This document shows positions 1 to 8,029 of a stretch of DNA of 64,000 nt, piece by piece; within the stretch, counting starts at the first letter, position 1; each line of letters starts with the position of its first letter. The DNA is from Prauserella alba (GTDB taxonomy: Bacteria; Actinomycetota; Actinomycetes; Mycobacteriales; Pseudonocardiaceae). The position numbers and the translations under genes were made by a program. The stretch is from contig NZ_JAMTCH010000003.1 of assembly GCF_024171735.1 (NCBI RefSeq), positions 1,104,841 to 1,168,840 on the forward strand, read 5' to 3'. Under the pieces are notes generated by a model, which searched no databases, was not told where the DNA came from, and saw nothing but the letters and a program-made list of their open reading frames with translations.

Positions 1-417
1 CGGGTCGGGTCGGCTCCGGTACTCGGCGCGACCAACCACATGGCGGTGCAGATCGGCGAGAAGAAGGCCAAGGAGCTCACGTTGCTCTGCCGCCGCTACA
101 GCGCGCAGCAGGCGCTGCAGATGGGACTGATCAACGAGGTCGTCGACGTCACCGGCGGTGATGACCAGGTCGCCGCCCTCGAACGCCGGGTCGGCGAGTG
201 GATCGGTGAGCTCAAGGCACTGAGCCCGCTGTACCTGGAGATCAGCAAGGTCAGCTCGAACCTGTGGTGGAACACCGGCCAGGACTCGATGTCCAGCGGT
301 CTCGCCATGCTCACGCAGGCCGTCGGCAGCGACGACATGCGGGAGGGTGCGCGGGCGTTCGTCGAGAAGCGGCGCCCGGAGTTCCCGCCGCCCGGCACCG
401 GAACACGGAGGTCGTGA
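1..417 (+). CDS. Enoyl-CoA hydratase/isomerase (crotonase) family protein, 5' truncated
   Basis: The reading frame is open from the first base, so only the last 138 residues are seen; the N-terminal half with the oxyanion hole and usual acid/base glutamates lies outside the window. The visible part has the crotonase second half: a GATNHMAVQIGEKKAKEL helix, LCRRYSAQQALQMGLINEVV (the usual 'A.eA...GLVn.Vv' segment) and the trimer-locking tail ending FVEKRRPEF. The style resembles the MenB/naphthoate-synthase-like branch, but that is a guess from half a protein. Its TGA overlaps the ATG of the ligase that follows (ATGA), so it is translationally coupled to the operon running to 4727. Confidence 0.85.
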   Translation, partial: RVGSAPVLGATNHMAVQIGEKKAKELTLLCRRYSAQQALQMGLINEVVDVTGGDDQVAALERRVGEWIGELKALSPLYLEISKVSSNLWWNTGQDSMSSGLAMLTQAVGSDDMREGARAFVEKRRPEFPPPGTGTRRS

Positions 418-2069
418 TGCCGCGACGGTTCTACACGGAACTGCGCCCGACGTTCCCGGACCGCGGGCTGTGGGCGCTGCCGACGGTGCTGCGGCACTGG
501 GCGGAGACCACCCCGGACCGGGTCTTCCTGGACACACCCGAGGAATCGGCCACGTGGACCTATGCCGGCACCCTCGCCGCCGCCGAACGGATCGGCCGCG
601 CGCTGCTCGCGGCGGGCACCGCGCCGGGCGACCGCGTGGTGATCATGGCCGCCAACTCGTCGCGGTTCGTCCGCAGCTGGCTGGGCACCGCGGTCGCCGG
701 ACTCGTCGAGGTGCCCATCAACACCGCCTACGAGCACGACTTCCTCGCCCACCAGGTGCGGACCGTCGAGGCGCGCATCGCCGTCATCGACGACGTGCAC
801 GCCGAGCGGTTCGCCGCCGTGGCCGAGGCCGCTGCCGACATCACGCGCTTCTACGTCATCGACACCGGCTCCCGTGATGCCGCGCTGGCCACGCTGCGCG
901 GCGCGGGCTGGGAGGCCGAACCGTGGGAGGTCCTCGAGGAGGGCGCAGCCACCGAGCTGCCCGACGTGGCGCCGGGCGACCTGGCGTCGGTGTTCTTCAC
1001 CTCCGGTACCACCGGGCCGTCGAAGGGCGTCGCGATGCCGCACGGCCAGATGTACTTCTTCGGCGACGAATGCGTGTCGTTGACGCGCCTGACCGCCGAC
1101 GACGCGTGGATGACGGTTACGCCGCTGTTCCACGGGAACGCCCAGTTCATGGCGGTGTACCCGGCGCTGGTGGCGGGTGCGCGGGCGGTGGTGCGGTCGC
1201 GGTTCAGCGCCAGCAACTGGATCGACCAGATCCGCGAGAGCCGCGCCACGGTCACCAACTTCATCGGCGTCATGATGGACTTCTTGTCGAAGCAACCGCC
1301 GCGACCGGACGACGCCGACAACGTACTGCGGTGCGTCTTCGCCGCGCCGACCGCCGCGTCGCTGGTCGACGAGTTCCGGAGCCGCTACGGCATCGAGGCG
1401 TTCGTCGAGGTGTTCGGCCTCACCGAGACCTCGGCGCCGATCCTCTCGCCCTACGGCGAGGACCGCCCTGCCGGTGCCGCGGGCCTGGCCGCCGACGAGT
1501 GGTTCGACGTGCGGCTGGTCGACCCGGACACCGACGAGGAGGTCGGCACCGACGAGGTCGGCGAGCTGGTCGTGCGCCCGCGGGTGCCGTGGATCTGCAG
1601 CATGGGCTACTTCAACATGCCGGATCGCACCGTCGAGGCCTGGCGGAACCTGTGGTTCCACACCGGCGACGCGCTCAAGCGGGACGCCGACGGCTGGTTC
1701 TACTTCGTCGACCGGTTCAAGGACGCCCTGCGCCGCCGCGGCGAGAACATCAGCTCCTACGAGGTGGAGACGGCGCTGCTGAGCCATCCTGCGGTGCTGG
1801 AATGTGCCGTCATCGCCGTTCCCGCGGACGCCGAGGCCGGCGAGGACGAGGTGATGGCGTACCTCATCACCGAGGAGCCGGTGAGTGCGGAGGAGATCTG
1901 GGACTGGTGCGGCAGCAAGGTGCCCGCCTTCGCGGTGCCGCGGTTCCTGCGGTTCGTCGACGAGCTGCCGAAGACGCCGAGTCAGCGGGTACAGAAGGCG
2001 AAGTTGCGCGAACTGGGCATCACGCCGGACACCGTCGACCGCACCGCGCTCGCCGCGACGGCGGGCTGA
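417..2069 (+). CDS. AMP-dependent acyl-CoA synthetase/ligase
   Basis: 550-residue member of the adenylate-forming (ANL) family, expected to activate a carboxylic acid to its CoA thioester through an acyl-AMP. The P-loop-like motif FFTSGTTGPSKG lies near residue 192, FGLTETSAP supplies the second ATP motif, HTGD the hinge aspartate region, and the C-terminal lid ends with PKTPSQRVQKAK, with a lysine in the usual catalytic position. The frame extends upstream, but the ATG at 417 overlaps the TGA of the preceding crotonase and matches the usual N-terminus of the family. It resembles CaiC-type ligases. With the lyase, MaoC hydratase and dehydrogenase downstream it probably supplies the CoA ester for this operon; the substrate is unknown. 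Confidence 0.9.
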   Translation: MPRRFYTELRPTFPDRGLWALPTVLRHWAETTPDRVFLDTPEESATWTYAGTLAAAERIGRALLAAGTAPGDRVVIMAANSSRFVRSWLGTAVAGLVEVPINTAYEHDFLAHQVRTVEARIAVIDDVHAERFAAVAEAAADITRFYVIDTGSRDAALATLRGAGWEAEPWEVLEEGAATELPDVAPGDLASVFFTSGTTGPSKGVAMPHGQMYFFGDECVSLTRLTADDAWMTVTPLFHGNAQFMAVYPALVAGARAVVRSRFSASNWIDQIRESRATVTNFIGVMMDFLSKQPPRPDDADNVLRCVFAAPTAASLVDEFRSRYGIEAFVEVFGLTETSAPILSPYGEDRPAGAAGLAADEWFDVRLVDPDTDEEVGTDEVGELVVRPRVPWICSMGYFNMPDRTVEAWRNLWFHTGDALKRDADGWFYFVDRFKDALRRRGENISSYEVETALLSHPAVLECAVIAVPADAEAGEDEVMAYLITEEPVSAEEIWDWCGSKVPAFAVPRFLRFVDELPKTPSQRVQKAKLRELGITPDTVDRTALAATAG

Positions 2070-2087
2070 GCGGAAAGGGAACCACCG

Positions 2088-3005
2088 ATGCATCCCTATC
2101 GATCCGTGCTGTTCGTGCCCGCGCACAAGCCGGAATGGGTCACGAAGGCGATCGCGAGCGGCGCCGACGCCGTCGTCCTCGATCTCGAGGACTCCGTGCC
2201 CGCTGACCGCAAAGCCGAGGCCCGCGGCCTCGTCGCCGGCACGATCGGCCGGGTTCGGGAGGCCGGTCACGAGGCCGGGCTGTTCGTGCGGCCGAACGCG
2301 CTGGACACGGGGCTGGCGGGCGCGGACCTCGAGGCCGCCGTGTGCCCGGGGCTGACCGGGCTGTTCGTGCCCAAGGTGCGTGACCGGGACGACGTCCTGC
2401 GGTGGGAGACGCTGGTCGACTGGTTCGAACTCCGCAATCGCTCCGGCAGCGGCCCCGGCACCGGTGCCGGGGCGGACTCCGGTCTCGAGCTGATCGTGCC
2501 GGTCGAGACGGTCGAGGCGATCCAGAACTGCCGGGAGATCGCGGGCGCCTCGCCGCGCGTGGGCGCGATGATCGGACCGACGGCCGAGCATGCCGACATC
2601 GCCCGCGCCGTCGGTTACCGGTGGAGCCGCGAGGGCACCGAGACGCTGTATCTGCGGAGCCGCGTACTGCTGGCCTGTCGCGAGCACGGCCTGCACGCGC
2701 TGACCGGACTGTGGGAGGAGCTGTCCGATCTGGACGGCCTGAAGGCGTTCGCGGACTACGGACTGCAGCTCGGATTCCGCGGCCAGATCGCCATTCACCC
2801 CTCGCACGTGGCCACGATCAACGAGGTGTTCTCGCCGACCGCGGACGAGATCGAGTTCCGCGAGGGCCTCGTCGCGGCGTTCGAGGAGGCGGCGACGCGG
2901 GGCGACGGCGCGGTGCGCTACCGCGGCATCCACATCGACAAGGCGCACGCCGACACCGCGCGGGAGTGGCTCGCCCACGCCCGCCGCGTGACCGGCCGTG
3001 CGTGA
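2088..3005 (+). CDS. HpcH/HpaI aldolase/CitE-type CoA-ester lyase
   Basis: 305 residues, the normal length for stand-alone CitE-like lyases (citramalyl-CoA, malyl-CoA or related beta-hydroxyacyl-CoA lyases). The N-terminal strand LFVPAHKPEWVTKAIASGADAVVLDLEDSV carries the family's first barrel strand and the LDLEDSV acidic motif; LIVPVETVEAI contributes the second metal-binding glutamate, and GQIAIHPSHV is the conserved late motif. It starts 18 bp after the ligase stop behind a GAAAGGGA ribosome site. A lyase-MaoC-dehydrogenase order is also found in the mycobacterial Rv2498c-Rv2499c-Rv2500c (citE-maoC-fadE19) leucine-catabolism locus, so a branched-chain C5/C6 CoA ester is plausible, by inference only. 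Confidence 0.88.
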   Translation: MHPYRSVLFVPAHKPEWVTKAIASGADAVVLDLEDSVPADRKAEARGLVAGTIGRVREAGHEAGLFVRPNALDTGLAGADLEAAVCPGLTGLFVPKVRDRDDVLRWETLVDWFELRNRSGSGPGTGAGADSGLELIVPVETVEAIQNCREIAGASPRVGAMIGPTAEHADIARAVGYRWSREGTETLYLRSRVLLACREHGLHALTGLWEELSDLDGLKAFADYGLQLGFRGQIAIHPSHVATINEVFSPTADEIEFREGLVAAFEEAATRGDGAVRYRGIHIDKAHADTAREWLAHARRVTGRA

Positions 3006-3032
3006 GCATCCACCGAGCGCAGGGAGCCGACC

Positions 3033-3491
3033 ATGCCGGGTCTGTACTTCGAGGAACTCGTCGAGGGCGAGGTCTACGACCACCCGATGACGCGCACGGT
3101 GACCGAGATGGACAACGTCCTGTTCACCTCGCTCACCATGAACCCGCAGCCACTGCACCTGGACGAGGAGTTCGCCAAGACCACGATCCACGGCCACCGG
3201 CTGGTCAACAGCCTGTTCACGATGGCGCTGGTCGGCGGGATGATCGTCTACGACCTGACCTACGGCACCACGCTGGGCAACCTCGGTTACGAGAAGGTCG
3301 AGTTCCCGAACCCGGTGTTCCACGGCGACACGATCCGCGCGAGCAGCACGGTCCTGCGCAAGCGTGAGTCGGCCTCACGCCCGGAGGCCGGCATCGTCTG
3401 GTTCGAACACCGCGGCATCAACCAGCGCGACGAGGTCGTCTGCCTGTGCGAACGCGCCGGCATGATGATGAAACGCCCTGCCGAGGCGTGA
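3033..3491 (+). CDS. MaoC-like hot-dog dehydratase
   Basis: 152 residues, a single hot-dog domain of the MaoC/R-hydratase group, close in style to mesaconyl-CoA/beta-methylmalyl-CoA hydratases. The central segment [20 protein letters not shown] contains the conserved NP-x-P-L-H-x-D signature with the Asp and His that activate water. Expected role: reversible hydration of an enoyl-CoA whose 3-hydroxy product the neighbouring CitE-type lyase could cleave. A GCAGGGAG ribosome site precedes ATG 3033, and it lies 27 bp after the lyase in the same operon. Confidence 0.9.
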   Translation: MPGLYFEELVEGEVYDHPMTRTVTEMDNVLFTSLTMNPQPLHLDEEFAKTTIHGHRLVNSLFTMALVGGMIVYDLTYGTTLGNLGYEKVEFPNPVFHGDTIRASSTVLRKRESASRPEAGIVWFEHRGINQRDEVVCLCERAGMMMKRPAEA

Positions 3492-3560
3492 ATCGTCCAC
3501 TTCGGACTTACCACCGGCCGCGGTATCGGGGAACGCGGCAGCCCGGCTCAGGAGGCCATG

Positions 3561-4727
3561 ATGGGATTCGGTTACGACGAGACGCACGAGGACATCCGGA
3601 AGGCGGTGCAGCAGCTGTGCGGCCGCTTCGGTGACGAGTACTGGGCCGCACACGACCGGTCGCACGAGTTCCCGTGGGAGTTCTACCGGGCGGTCGTGGC
3701 CGGCGGGTGGCTCGGACTGACCGTGCCCGAGGAGTACGGCGGCGGCGGCCTCGGCGTGACGGAGGCGGCCATCGTCGAACAGGAGATCTCCGCCTCCGGC
3801 GCGGGCATGAACGGCTGCAGCAGCGTCCACATCGGAATCTTCGGCTTCGAACCGCTGATCCGGCACGGCAGCGAGGAACTGAAGAAACGGTTCCTGCCGC
3901 GGCTGGTCGACGGAGACCTGCACACCTCGTTCGCGGTGACCGAACCGGACGCCGGAACCGACACGCTGAACCTGTCGACCACGGCGCGCAAGGTCCACGG
4001 CGGCTTCCGCGTGTCGGGCAAGAAGGTGTGGATCACCAAGGCCCAGGAGGCCGAGCGGATGATGCTGCTCTGCCGCACCTCACCGCGGGAGGAGGGCTCG
4101 GGCCGCACCCGCGGGCTGACGCTCATGTTCGCCGAGGTCGATCGGGACCACGTCGACATCAAGCCCATCCCGAAGCTCGGCCGCAACGCCGTCGACACCA
4201 ACGAACTGTTCATCGACGAACTGTTCGTCGCCGACGAGGACGTCATCGGCGAGGTCGGCGAGGGATTCACGGCGATACTGGCGGGGTTGAACGCCGAGCG
4301 GGTCCTGTCGGCCAACGCCGCGATCGGACTCGGCCGCGCGGCGCTCGCTCGCGCGTGCAAGTACGCAGGTGAGCGGGTCGTGTTCGGCAGGCCGATCGGC
4401 AAGAACCAGCTCATCTCGGGCCAGCTCGCCGAGGCGAAGATCAAGCTCGACGCCGCCGACCTGATGTGCAAGCAGGCCGCGTGGATGATCGACAACGACA
4501 TCCCGTGCGGCAAGGAGGCCAACGAGGCGAAGTACCTCTCCGCCGAGGCGGGGTTCCACGCCGCCGACGTGGCGATCAGCGTCCACGGCGGCTACGGCTT
4601 CGCGCAGGAGTACCACGTCGAACGCTACTTCCGGGAGGCGCGGCTGATGCGGATCGCGCCGATCAGCCAGGAGATGGTGCTCAACTACGTCGCCGAACAC
4701 GTCCTGGGCCTGCCCCGCAGCTACTGA
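3561..4727 (+). CDS. Acyl-CoA dehydrogenase
   Basis: 388 residues; full-length FAD-dependent acyl-CoA dehydrogenase with FAVTEPDAGTD (substrate/FAD loop), VWITKAQEAERM, RVVFGRPIGKNQ and the C-terminal VHGGYGFAQEYHVERYFREARL. The common YEG-T/S catalytic glutamate segment near the C-terminus is replaced by IAPISQEM, so the base may instead come from the AQEYHVE helix, as in isovaleryl-/long-chain-type enzymes (inference). Two adjacent ATGs (3558, 3561) follow AGGAGG at 3550-3555; the second has the more normal 5-nt spacing and was chosen. Last gene of the operon; it is followed by strong hairpins. Confidence 0.9.
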   Translation: MGFGYDETHEDIRKAVQQLCGRFGDEYWAAHDRSHEFPWEFYRAVVAGGWLGLTVPEEYGGGGLGVTEAAIVEQEISASGAGMNGCSSVHIGIFGFEPLIRHGSEELKKRFLPRLVDGDLHTSFAVTEPDAGTDTLNLSTTARKVHGGFRVSGKKVWITKAQEAERMMLLCRTSPREEGSGRTRGLTLMFAEVDRDHVDIKPIPKLGRNAVDTNELFIDELFVADEDVIGEVGEGFTAILAGLNAERVLSANAAIGLGRAALARACKYAGERVVFGRPIGKNQLISGQLAEAKIKLDAADLMCKQAAWMIDNDIPCGKEANEAKYLSAEAGFHAADVAISVHGGYGFAQEYHVERYFREARLMRIAPISQEMVLNYVAEHVLGLPRSY

Positions 4728-4732
4728 GACTC

Positions 4733-4769
4733 CCGCCCGCCGGCCCGCGGTCACCGCGCCGGCGGGCGG
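4733..4769. terminator. Hairpin terminator after the 1-4727 operon
   Basis: Perfect 11-bp inverted repeat CCGCCCGCCGG / CCGGCGGGCGG, with a nested 5-bp stem CGCGG/CCGCG in the loop. It starts 6 bp after the dehydrogenase stop and lies between convergent genes, so it can act on both strands. There is no T tract, as is usual at this G+C content. Confidence 0.7.
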
Positions 4770-4785
4770 AGACCGGAGACGGAAG

Positions 4786-4814
4786 GGCCGCCGATCCGCT
4801 GTGGATCGGCGGCC
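4786..4814. terminator. Second hairpin between convergent operons
   Basis: Perfect 12-bp stem GGCCGCCGATCC / GGATCGGCGGCC with a 5-nt loop, 17 bp from the first hairpin and 41 bp from the end of the minus-strand crotonase. It most probably terminates the minus-strand transcript. Confidence 0.7.
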
Positions 4815-4855
4815 TCCTGGGTGTGCGATGCGTCGTCCGCGCTCGTGCCGGTCGG

Positions 4856-5638
4856 CTACTCGCCCTTCCACACGGGCTTGCGCTTCTCGGCGAAGGCGGT
4901 CGCGCCCTCCTGGGCGTCGGCCGACTTCCGCACCGGGTCGAGGAACTCGTTCTGCCTGCCGAACTTCTCGTCGAGCGGCCAGTCGGCGGAGCGGACGAGC
5001 ACCTGCTTGGAGGCTGCCAACGCCAGGGGCGCGTTCTCGGCGACGGTGTCGGCGAGAACCAGTGCCCCGTCGAGGGCCCCGCCGGCGCCGGTGAGCGTGT
5101 TGACGAGCCGGGCATCGGCGGCTTCCGTGGCCGGCCACATCCGGCCGGTGAACACGAGTTCCATGGCGAGGTGGTACGGGATCCGCTCCTGCAGCCGCAG
5201 CAGTCCGCCCGCACCGGCGGTCAGCCCGCGCTTGACCTCCGGCAGCCCGAACGTCGCCTCGTCGGAGGCGACGACGAGATCGCACGCGAGCACAATCTCG
5301 AACCCGCCGCCCAGCGCATACCCTTCGACGGCGGCGATGAGCGGCTTCGTCGGCGGCCGCTGCACCAGGCCCGCGAACCCGCGGCCCTCGACGATGGGGA
5401 CCTCGCCGCGGGCGAACCCCTTCAGATCCATGCCCGCGGAGAACGTGCCGCCCGCGCCGGTGACGACGCCGACCGACAGGTCGGGCCTGCGATCCAGCTC
5501 GTCCACGGCTTCGGCGATCTGCCGTGCCATCGCCAGCGACACGGCGTTCTTCGCCTTCGGCCGGTTCATCGTCAGCACGAGCACGCGGCCGCGCTCGGCC
5601 ACCCGGAGTTCCGGCTCGTCGGTCACGGAATCGGTCAC
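4856..5638 (-). CDS. Enoyl-CoA hydratase (crotonase family)
   Basis: 260 residues with the full crotonase fold. AGMDLKGF and AVEGYALGGGFEIVLACD form the oxyanion-hole region, and both glutamates of classical enoyl-CoA hydratase are kept (GGGFE and FGLPEVKRG), so true hydration of a trans-2-enoyl-CoA is expected. The C-terminus FAEKRKPVWKGE is the usual ending. GTG 5638 was chosen because TGGAG stands 6 nt upstream on the minus strand; the frame also allows GTG 5650, which has no ribosome site. It is the last gene of a minus-strand group with the SDR and thiolase upstream, the three standard steps after acyl-CoA dehydrogenation. A tandem repeat fills the gap to the SDR. Confidence 0.9.
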   Translation of the reverse strand: MTDSVTDEPELRVAERGRVLVLTMNRPKAKNAVSLAMARQIAEAVDELDRRPDLSVGVVTGAGGTFSAGMDLKGFARGEVPIVEGRGFAGLVQRPPTKPLIAAVEGYALGGGFEIVLACDLVVASDEATFGLPEVKRGLTAGAGGLLRLQERIPYHLAMELVFTGRMWPATEAADARLVNTLTGAGGALDGALVLADTVAENAPLALAASKQVLVRSADWPLDEKFGRQNEFLDPVRKSADAQEGATAFAEKRKPVWKGE

Positions 5639-5700
5639 TGCACGCTCCACAGGTGTTCGGCGCCGGCCCTGCCGGCTGGGCAGCTCAACACGGGGTCCAT

Positions 5701-5780
5701 CAACACGGTGTCGATCAGCGCTGGGTCGGTCAACACGGTGTCGATCAGCGCTGGGTCGGTCAACGCTGGTCGATCAGCGC
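5701..5780 (-). repeat. 30-bp tandem repeat at the 3' end of the SDR gene
   Basis: Two identical 30-bp units (5701-5730 and 5731-5760) followed by a degenerate third (5761-5780) that runs into the last codons of the SDR. On the minus strand each unit contains GCGCTGATCGAC, the same string that carries the SDR stop codon (TGA at 5776-5774). The array is thus seeded by the gene's 3' end and fills most of the gap to the next gene. Confidence 0.9.
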
Positions 5781-6532
5781 GGTGCCATGCGAATGGCGCC
5801 GTCGAGGCGGATCGTCTCGCCGTTCAGCATGGGATTGTCGATGATCTGTTCCGCCAGCTGAGCGTACTCGGCGGGGACCCCGAGCCTGCTGGGATGCGGG
5901 ATCGTCGTGCCGAGCGAGTCGCGGACCTCCTCGGGCAGGCGCGCCAGGATCGGCGTGTCGAACAAGCCCGGGGCGATCGTCGTGACGCGGATTTGCTTGG
6001 ACGCCAGGTCCCGCGCCGCGACGAGGGTCATCCCGACGATGCCCGCCTTCGACGAGGCGTACGGAAGCTGTCCGATCTGGCCCTCGTAGGCCGCGACGGA
6101 CGCGGTGAGTATGCACACGCCGCGCTCCCCGTCGACCGGCTCGTTGCGGGCCATCCGCGCGGCGGCGAACCGGAGGACGTTGAAGGTGCCGTAGAGGTTG
6201 GTCTTGACGACGGTGTCGAACATGTCCATCGACCCGGGGTTGCCGTCGCGGTCGACCAGCCGTAGCGCGCCACCGCGTCCGGCACAATGCACGACGGCGC
6301 GCAGCGGGGCCGCTGCGACGGCGGTGTCGATCGCGGCCTCCACCTGGTCGCCGTCGGTCACGTCGGCAGGTGCGAAGGTACCGCCGAGCTTGTCGGCGAC
6401 CGCCGCCCCGTCCGACGAGGGCAGGTCGAGCACCACCACGTGGGCGCCGCGGTCGGCCAGCCGGGTGGCGCTGGCCAGGCCGAGGCCGGAGGCGCCGCCG
6501 GTGACGACGGCGGAGCTGTCGGTGAGGTCCAC
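5774..6532 (-). CDS. SDR family 3-hydroxyacyl-CoA dehydrogenase (HSD10-like)
   Basis: 252 residues. VVTGGASGLG is the NAD-binding TGxxxGxG motif, VVHCAG replaces the NNAG motif, and YASSK is the catalytic Tyr-x3-Lys. The stretch ASVAAYEGQIGQLPYASSKAGIVGMTL is characteristic of type-2/HSD10-like 3-hydroxyacyl-CoA dehydrogenases, which oxidise 3-hydroxyacyl-CoA with NAD+. Start GTG 6532 was chosen because AGAAGGAGA lies just upstream and the family N-terminus fits; the longer frame to 6676 adds an unlikely 48-residue Pro/Arg-rich tail. It lies between thiolase and crotonase on the same strand and completes a beta-oxidation triad. Confidence 0.9.
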   Translation of the reverse strand: MDLTDSSAVVTGGASGLGLASATRLADRGAHVVVLDLPSSDGAAVADKLGGTFAPADVTDGDQVEAAIDTAVAAAPLRAVVHCAGRGGALRLVDRDGNPGSMDMFDTVVKTNLYGTFNVLRFAAARMARNEPVDGERGVCILTASVAAYEGQIGQLPYASSKAGIVGMTLVAARDLASKQIRVTTIAPGLFDTPILARLPEEVRDSLGTTIPHPSRLGVPAEYAQLAEQIIDNPMLNGETIRLDGAIRMAPR

Positions 6533-6629
6533 GGTTGTTCTCCTTCTCGCGTCCGGATCGCGGGTTCCGAAGCGGCGGGTCCCGGTCCCGACGCTCGGGA
6601 ACGCGGTGAGGGCCGGTGCCGCCGCGGGA

Positions 6630-7835
6630 TCAGACTCGTTCGACGATGGTGGCGTTGGCCATGCCGCCCGCCTCACACATGAGCTGCAGGCCGTAGCGGT
6701 GACCGCCGTCGTCGAGTGCGGACAGCATCGTCGTCATCAGCCGGGCACCGGAGGCGCCGAGCGGGTGCCCGAGGGCGATCGCCCCGCCGCGGGGGTTGAG
6801 TCGTGCCTCGTCGGCGCCCGAGCCGGCGAACTCCCGCAGCCAGGCCAGCGGAACGGGGGCGAACGCCTCGTTGAGTTCGACGTGGCCGATGTCGGCCAGA
6901 TCGACGCCGGAGCGCTCGAGAATGCGGTGCGTGGCCGGGATCGGGGCGGTGAGCATGAGCAACGGGTCGTCGCCGCAGGCGTGCATCGCGCGGATGCGGG
7001 CCCGTGGGGTGAGCCCCAGCTGCGCGCACTTCTCGGCGGTCATCAGCAGCAGCGCGCTCGCGCCGTCGGTGACCTGCGAGGAGTTGCCCGGCGTGATGTG
7101 CCAGCCGACGTCGGGGAAGCGGGCGCTCGCCGCGTCGGTGCGGAACGCCGGTTCGAGGGCGCCGAGCTTGTCGGCGGAGCTGTCCGGGCGGATCGTCTCG
7201 TCGTCGGTGACGGTGCCGTCGGGCGTGGCGACCGGGACGATCTCGCGGGTGAACGCACCCGCCTCGCGTGCCGCCGCCGCCCGGTGATGCGAGCGCGCCG
7301 AGTAGTCGTCGAGTTCGCCGCGGTCGAGCTTCCACTTCGCGGCGACCAGCTCGGCGGCCACGCCCTGGGAGACGAGGCCGGGGGAGTAGCGGTCGGCGAC
7401 GCCCTCGCCGTACGGATCGGCGTCGAGCCGTGCCGAACCCATGCGCACGCGGCTCATCGACTCGACACCGCCCGCGACCGCGATGTCGTAGGACCCGGCC
7501 ATGATGGCCTGCGCGGCGAAGTGCACGGCCTGCTGCCCGGAGCCGCACTTGCGGTCGATCGTGGTGGCGGGAACGTGCTCGGGCAAGCCCGCGGCGAGCC
7601 AGGCCATGCGGCCGGGCGTCGCTGATTGCTCGCCGACCTGTGAGACGCAGCCGATGAGGACGTCGTCGACGGTGGCCGGGTCGACGCCGGTGCGGCCGAG
7701 GAGCCCGGTGAGTGTCTGGGCCAGCAGGTCGACGGGGTGGACGCCGGCGAGTGCGCCGCCTGGTTTGCCCTTGCCCATCGGGGTGCGGACCGCGTCGACG
7801 ATGACGACGTCGCTGACTTCCCGCGCTGGAATCAT
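6630..7835 (-). CDS. Acetyl-CoA acetyltransferase (thiolase, FadA5-like)
   Basis: 401-residue degradative thiolase. The nucleophilic cysteine is Cys97 in TIDRKCGSGQQAVHFAAQ, the catalytic histidine is in ALGHPLGASGARL, and the second cysteine is in MCEAGGMANATIVERV; here one glycine of the usual CEGGG is alanine. The RKCGS-QQA-HFAAQ wording is that of the steroid side-chain thiolase FadA5 group, so cleavage of a 3-oxoacyl-CoA with a bulky or branched acyl group is plausible (inference). The ATG at 7835 has no ribosome site; the upstream AT-rich stretch suggests a leaderless mRNA. First gene of the minus-strand triad and divergent from the dehydrogenase at 8030. Confidence 0.92.
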   Translation of the reverse strand: MIPAREVSDVVIVDAVRTPMGKGKPGGALAGVHPVDLLAQTLTGLLGRTGVDPATVDDVLIGCVSQVGEQSATPGRMAWLAAGLPEHVPATTIDRKCGSGQQAVHFAAQAIMAGSYDIAVAGGVESMSRVRMGSARLDADPYGEGVADRYSPGLVSQGVAAELVAAKWKLDRGELDDYSARSHHRAAAAREAGAFTREIVPVATPDGTVTDDETIRPDSSADKLGALEPAFRTDAASARFPDVGWHITPGNSSQVTDGASALLLMTAEKCAQLGLTPRARIRAMHACGDDPLLMLTAPIPATHRILERSGVDLADIGHVELNEAFAPVPLAWLREFAGSGADEARLNPRGGAIALGHPLGASGARLMTTMLSALDDGGHRYGLQLMCEAGGMANATIVERV

Positions 7836-8029
7836 AGTAATTACTTATCATGATATGCATGTCTACGTCCATGATGGGCCTCGACGCGAGCACTCCGGAA
7901 ATCGGGAGTGCGCCGGGGGAATCGGGAGCACGTCGGCTTCCCGGCGGTTCCGGGGTGGTGTCATCCGGTCACCTGTTGACAACCGTGGTGGATAAACCAG
8001 GATAATGATTACAACCAAGGAGGTCGACG
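7836..8029. promoter_or_regulatory. Divergent promoter/operator region
   Basis: 194 bp between divergent genes. On the plus strand TTGACA (7976-7981) and GATAAT (8001-8006) are 19 bp apart, ahead of AAGGAGG (8017-8023). Two AT-rich islands stand out in this G+C-rich region: GTAATTACTTATCA at 7837-7850 and, on the other strand, GTAATCATTATCC (complement of 8000-8012). They share GTAAT-N2/3-TTATC and are candidate operator halves for a regulator controlling both directions. No regulator gene is adjacent. Confidence 0.5.

Noticed and set aside
264-416. 51-codon N-terminal extension of the first acyl-CoA ligase
   Set aside because: It overlaps the crotonase in another frame and has no family similarity; ATG 417 gives ATGA coupling.
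96-3323. Very long minus-strand open frame (1075 codons) opposite the first operon
   Set aside because: It lies antisense to four well-supported genes; its Arg/His/Gly/Asp-rich text has no domain. Long antisense frames are expected at ~70% G+C. The same holds for those at 8009-10903, 30943-32700, 33742-35847, 37442-39475, 56477-58705 and 58719-60746.
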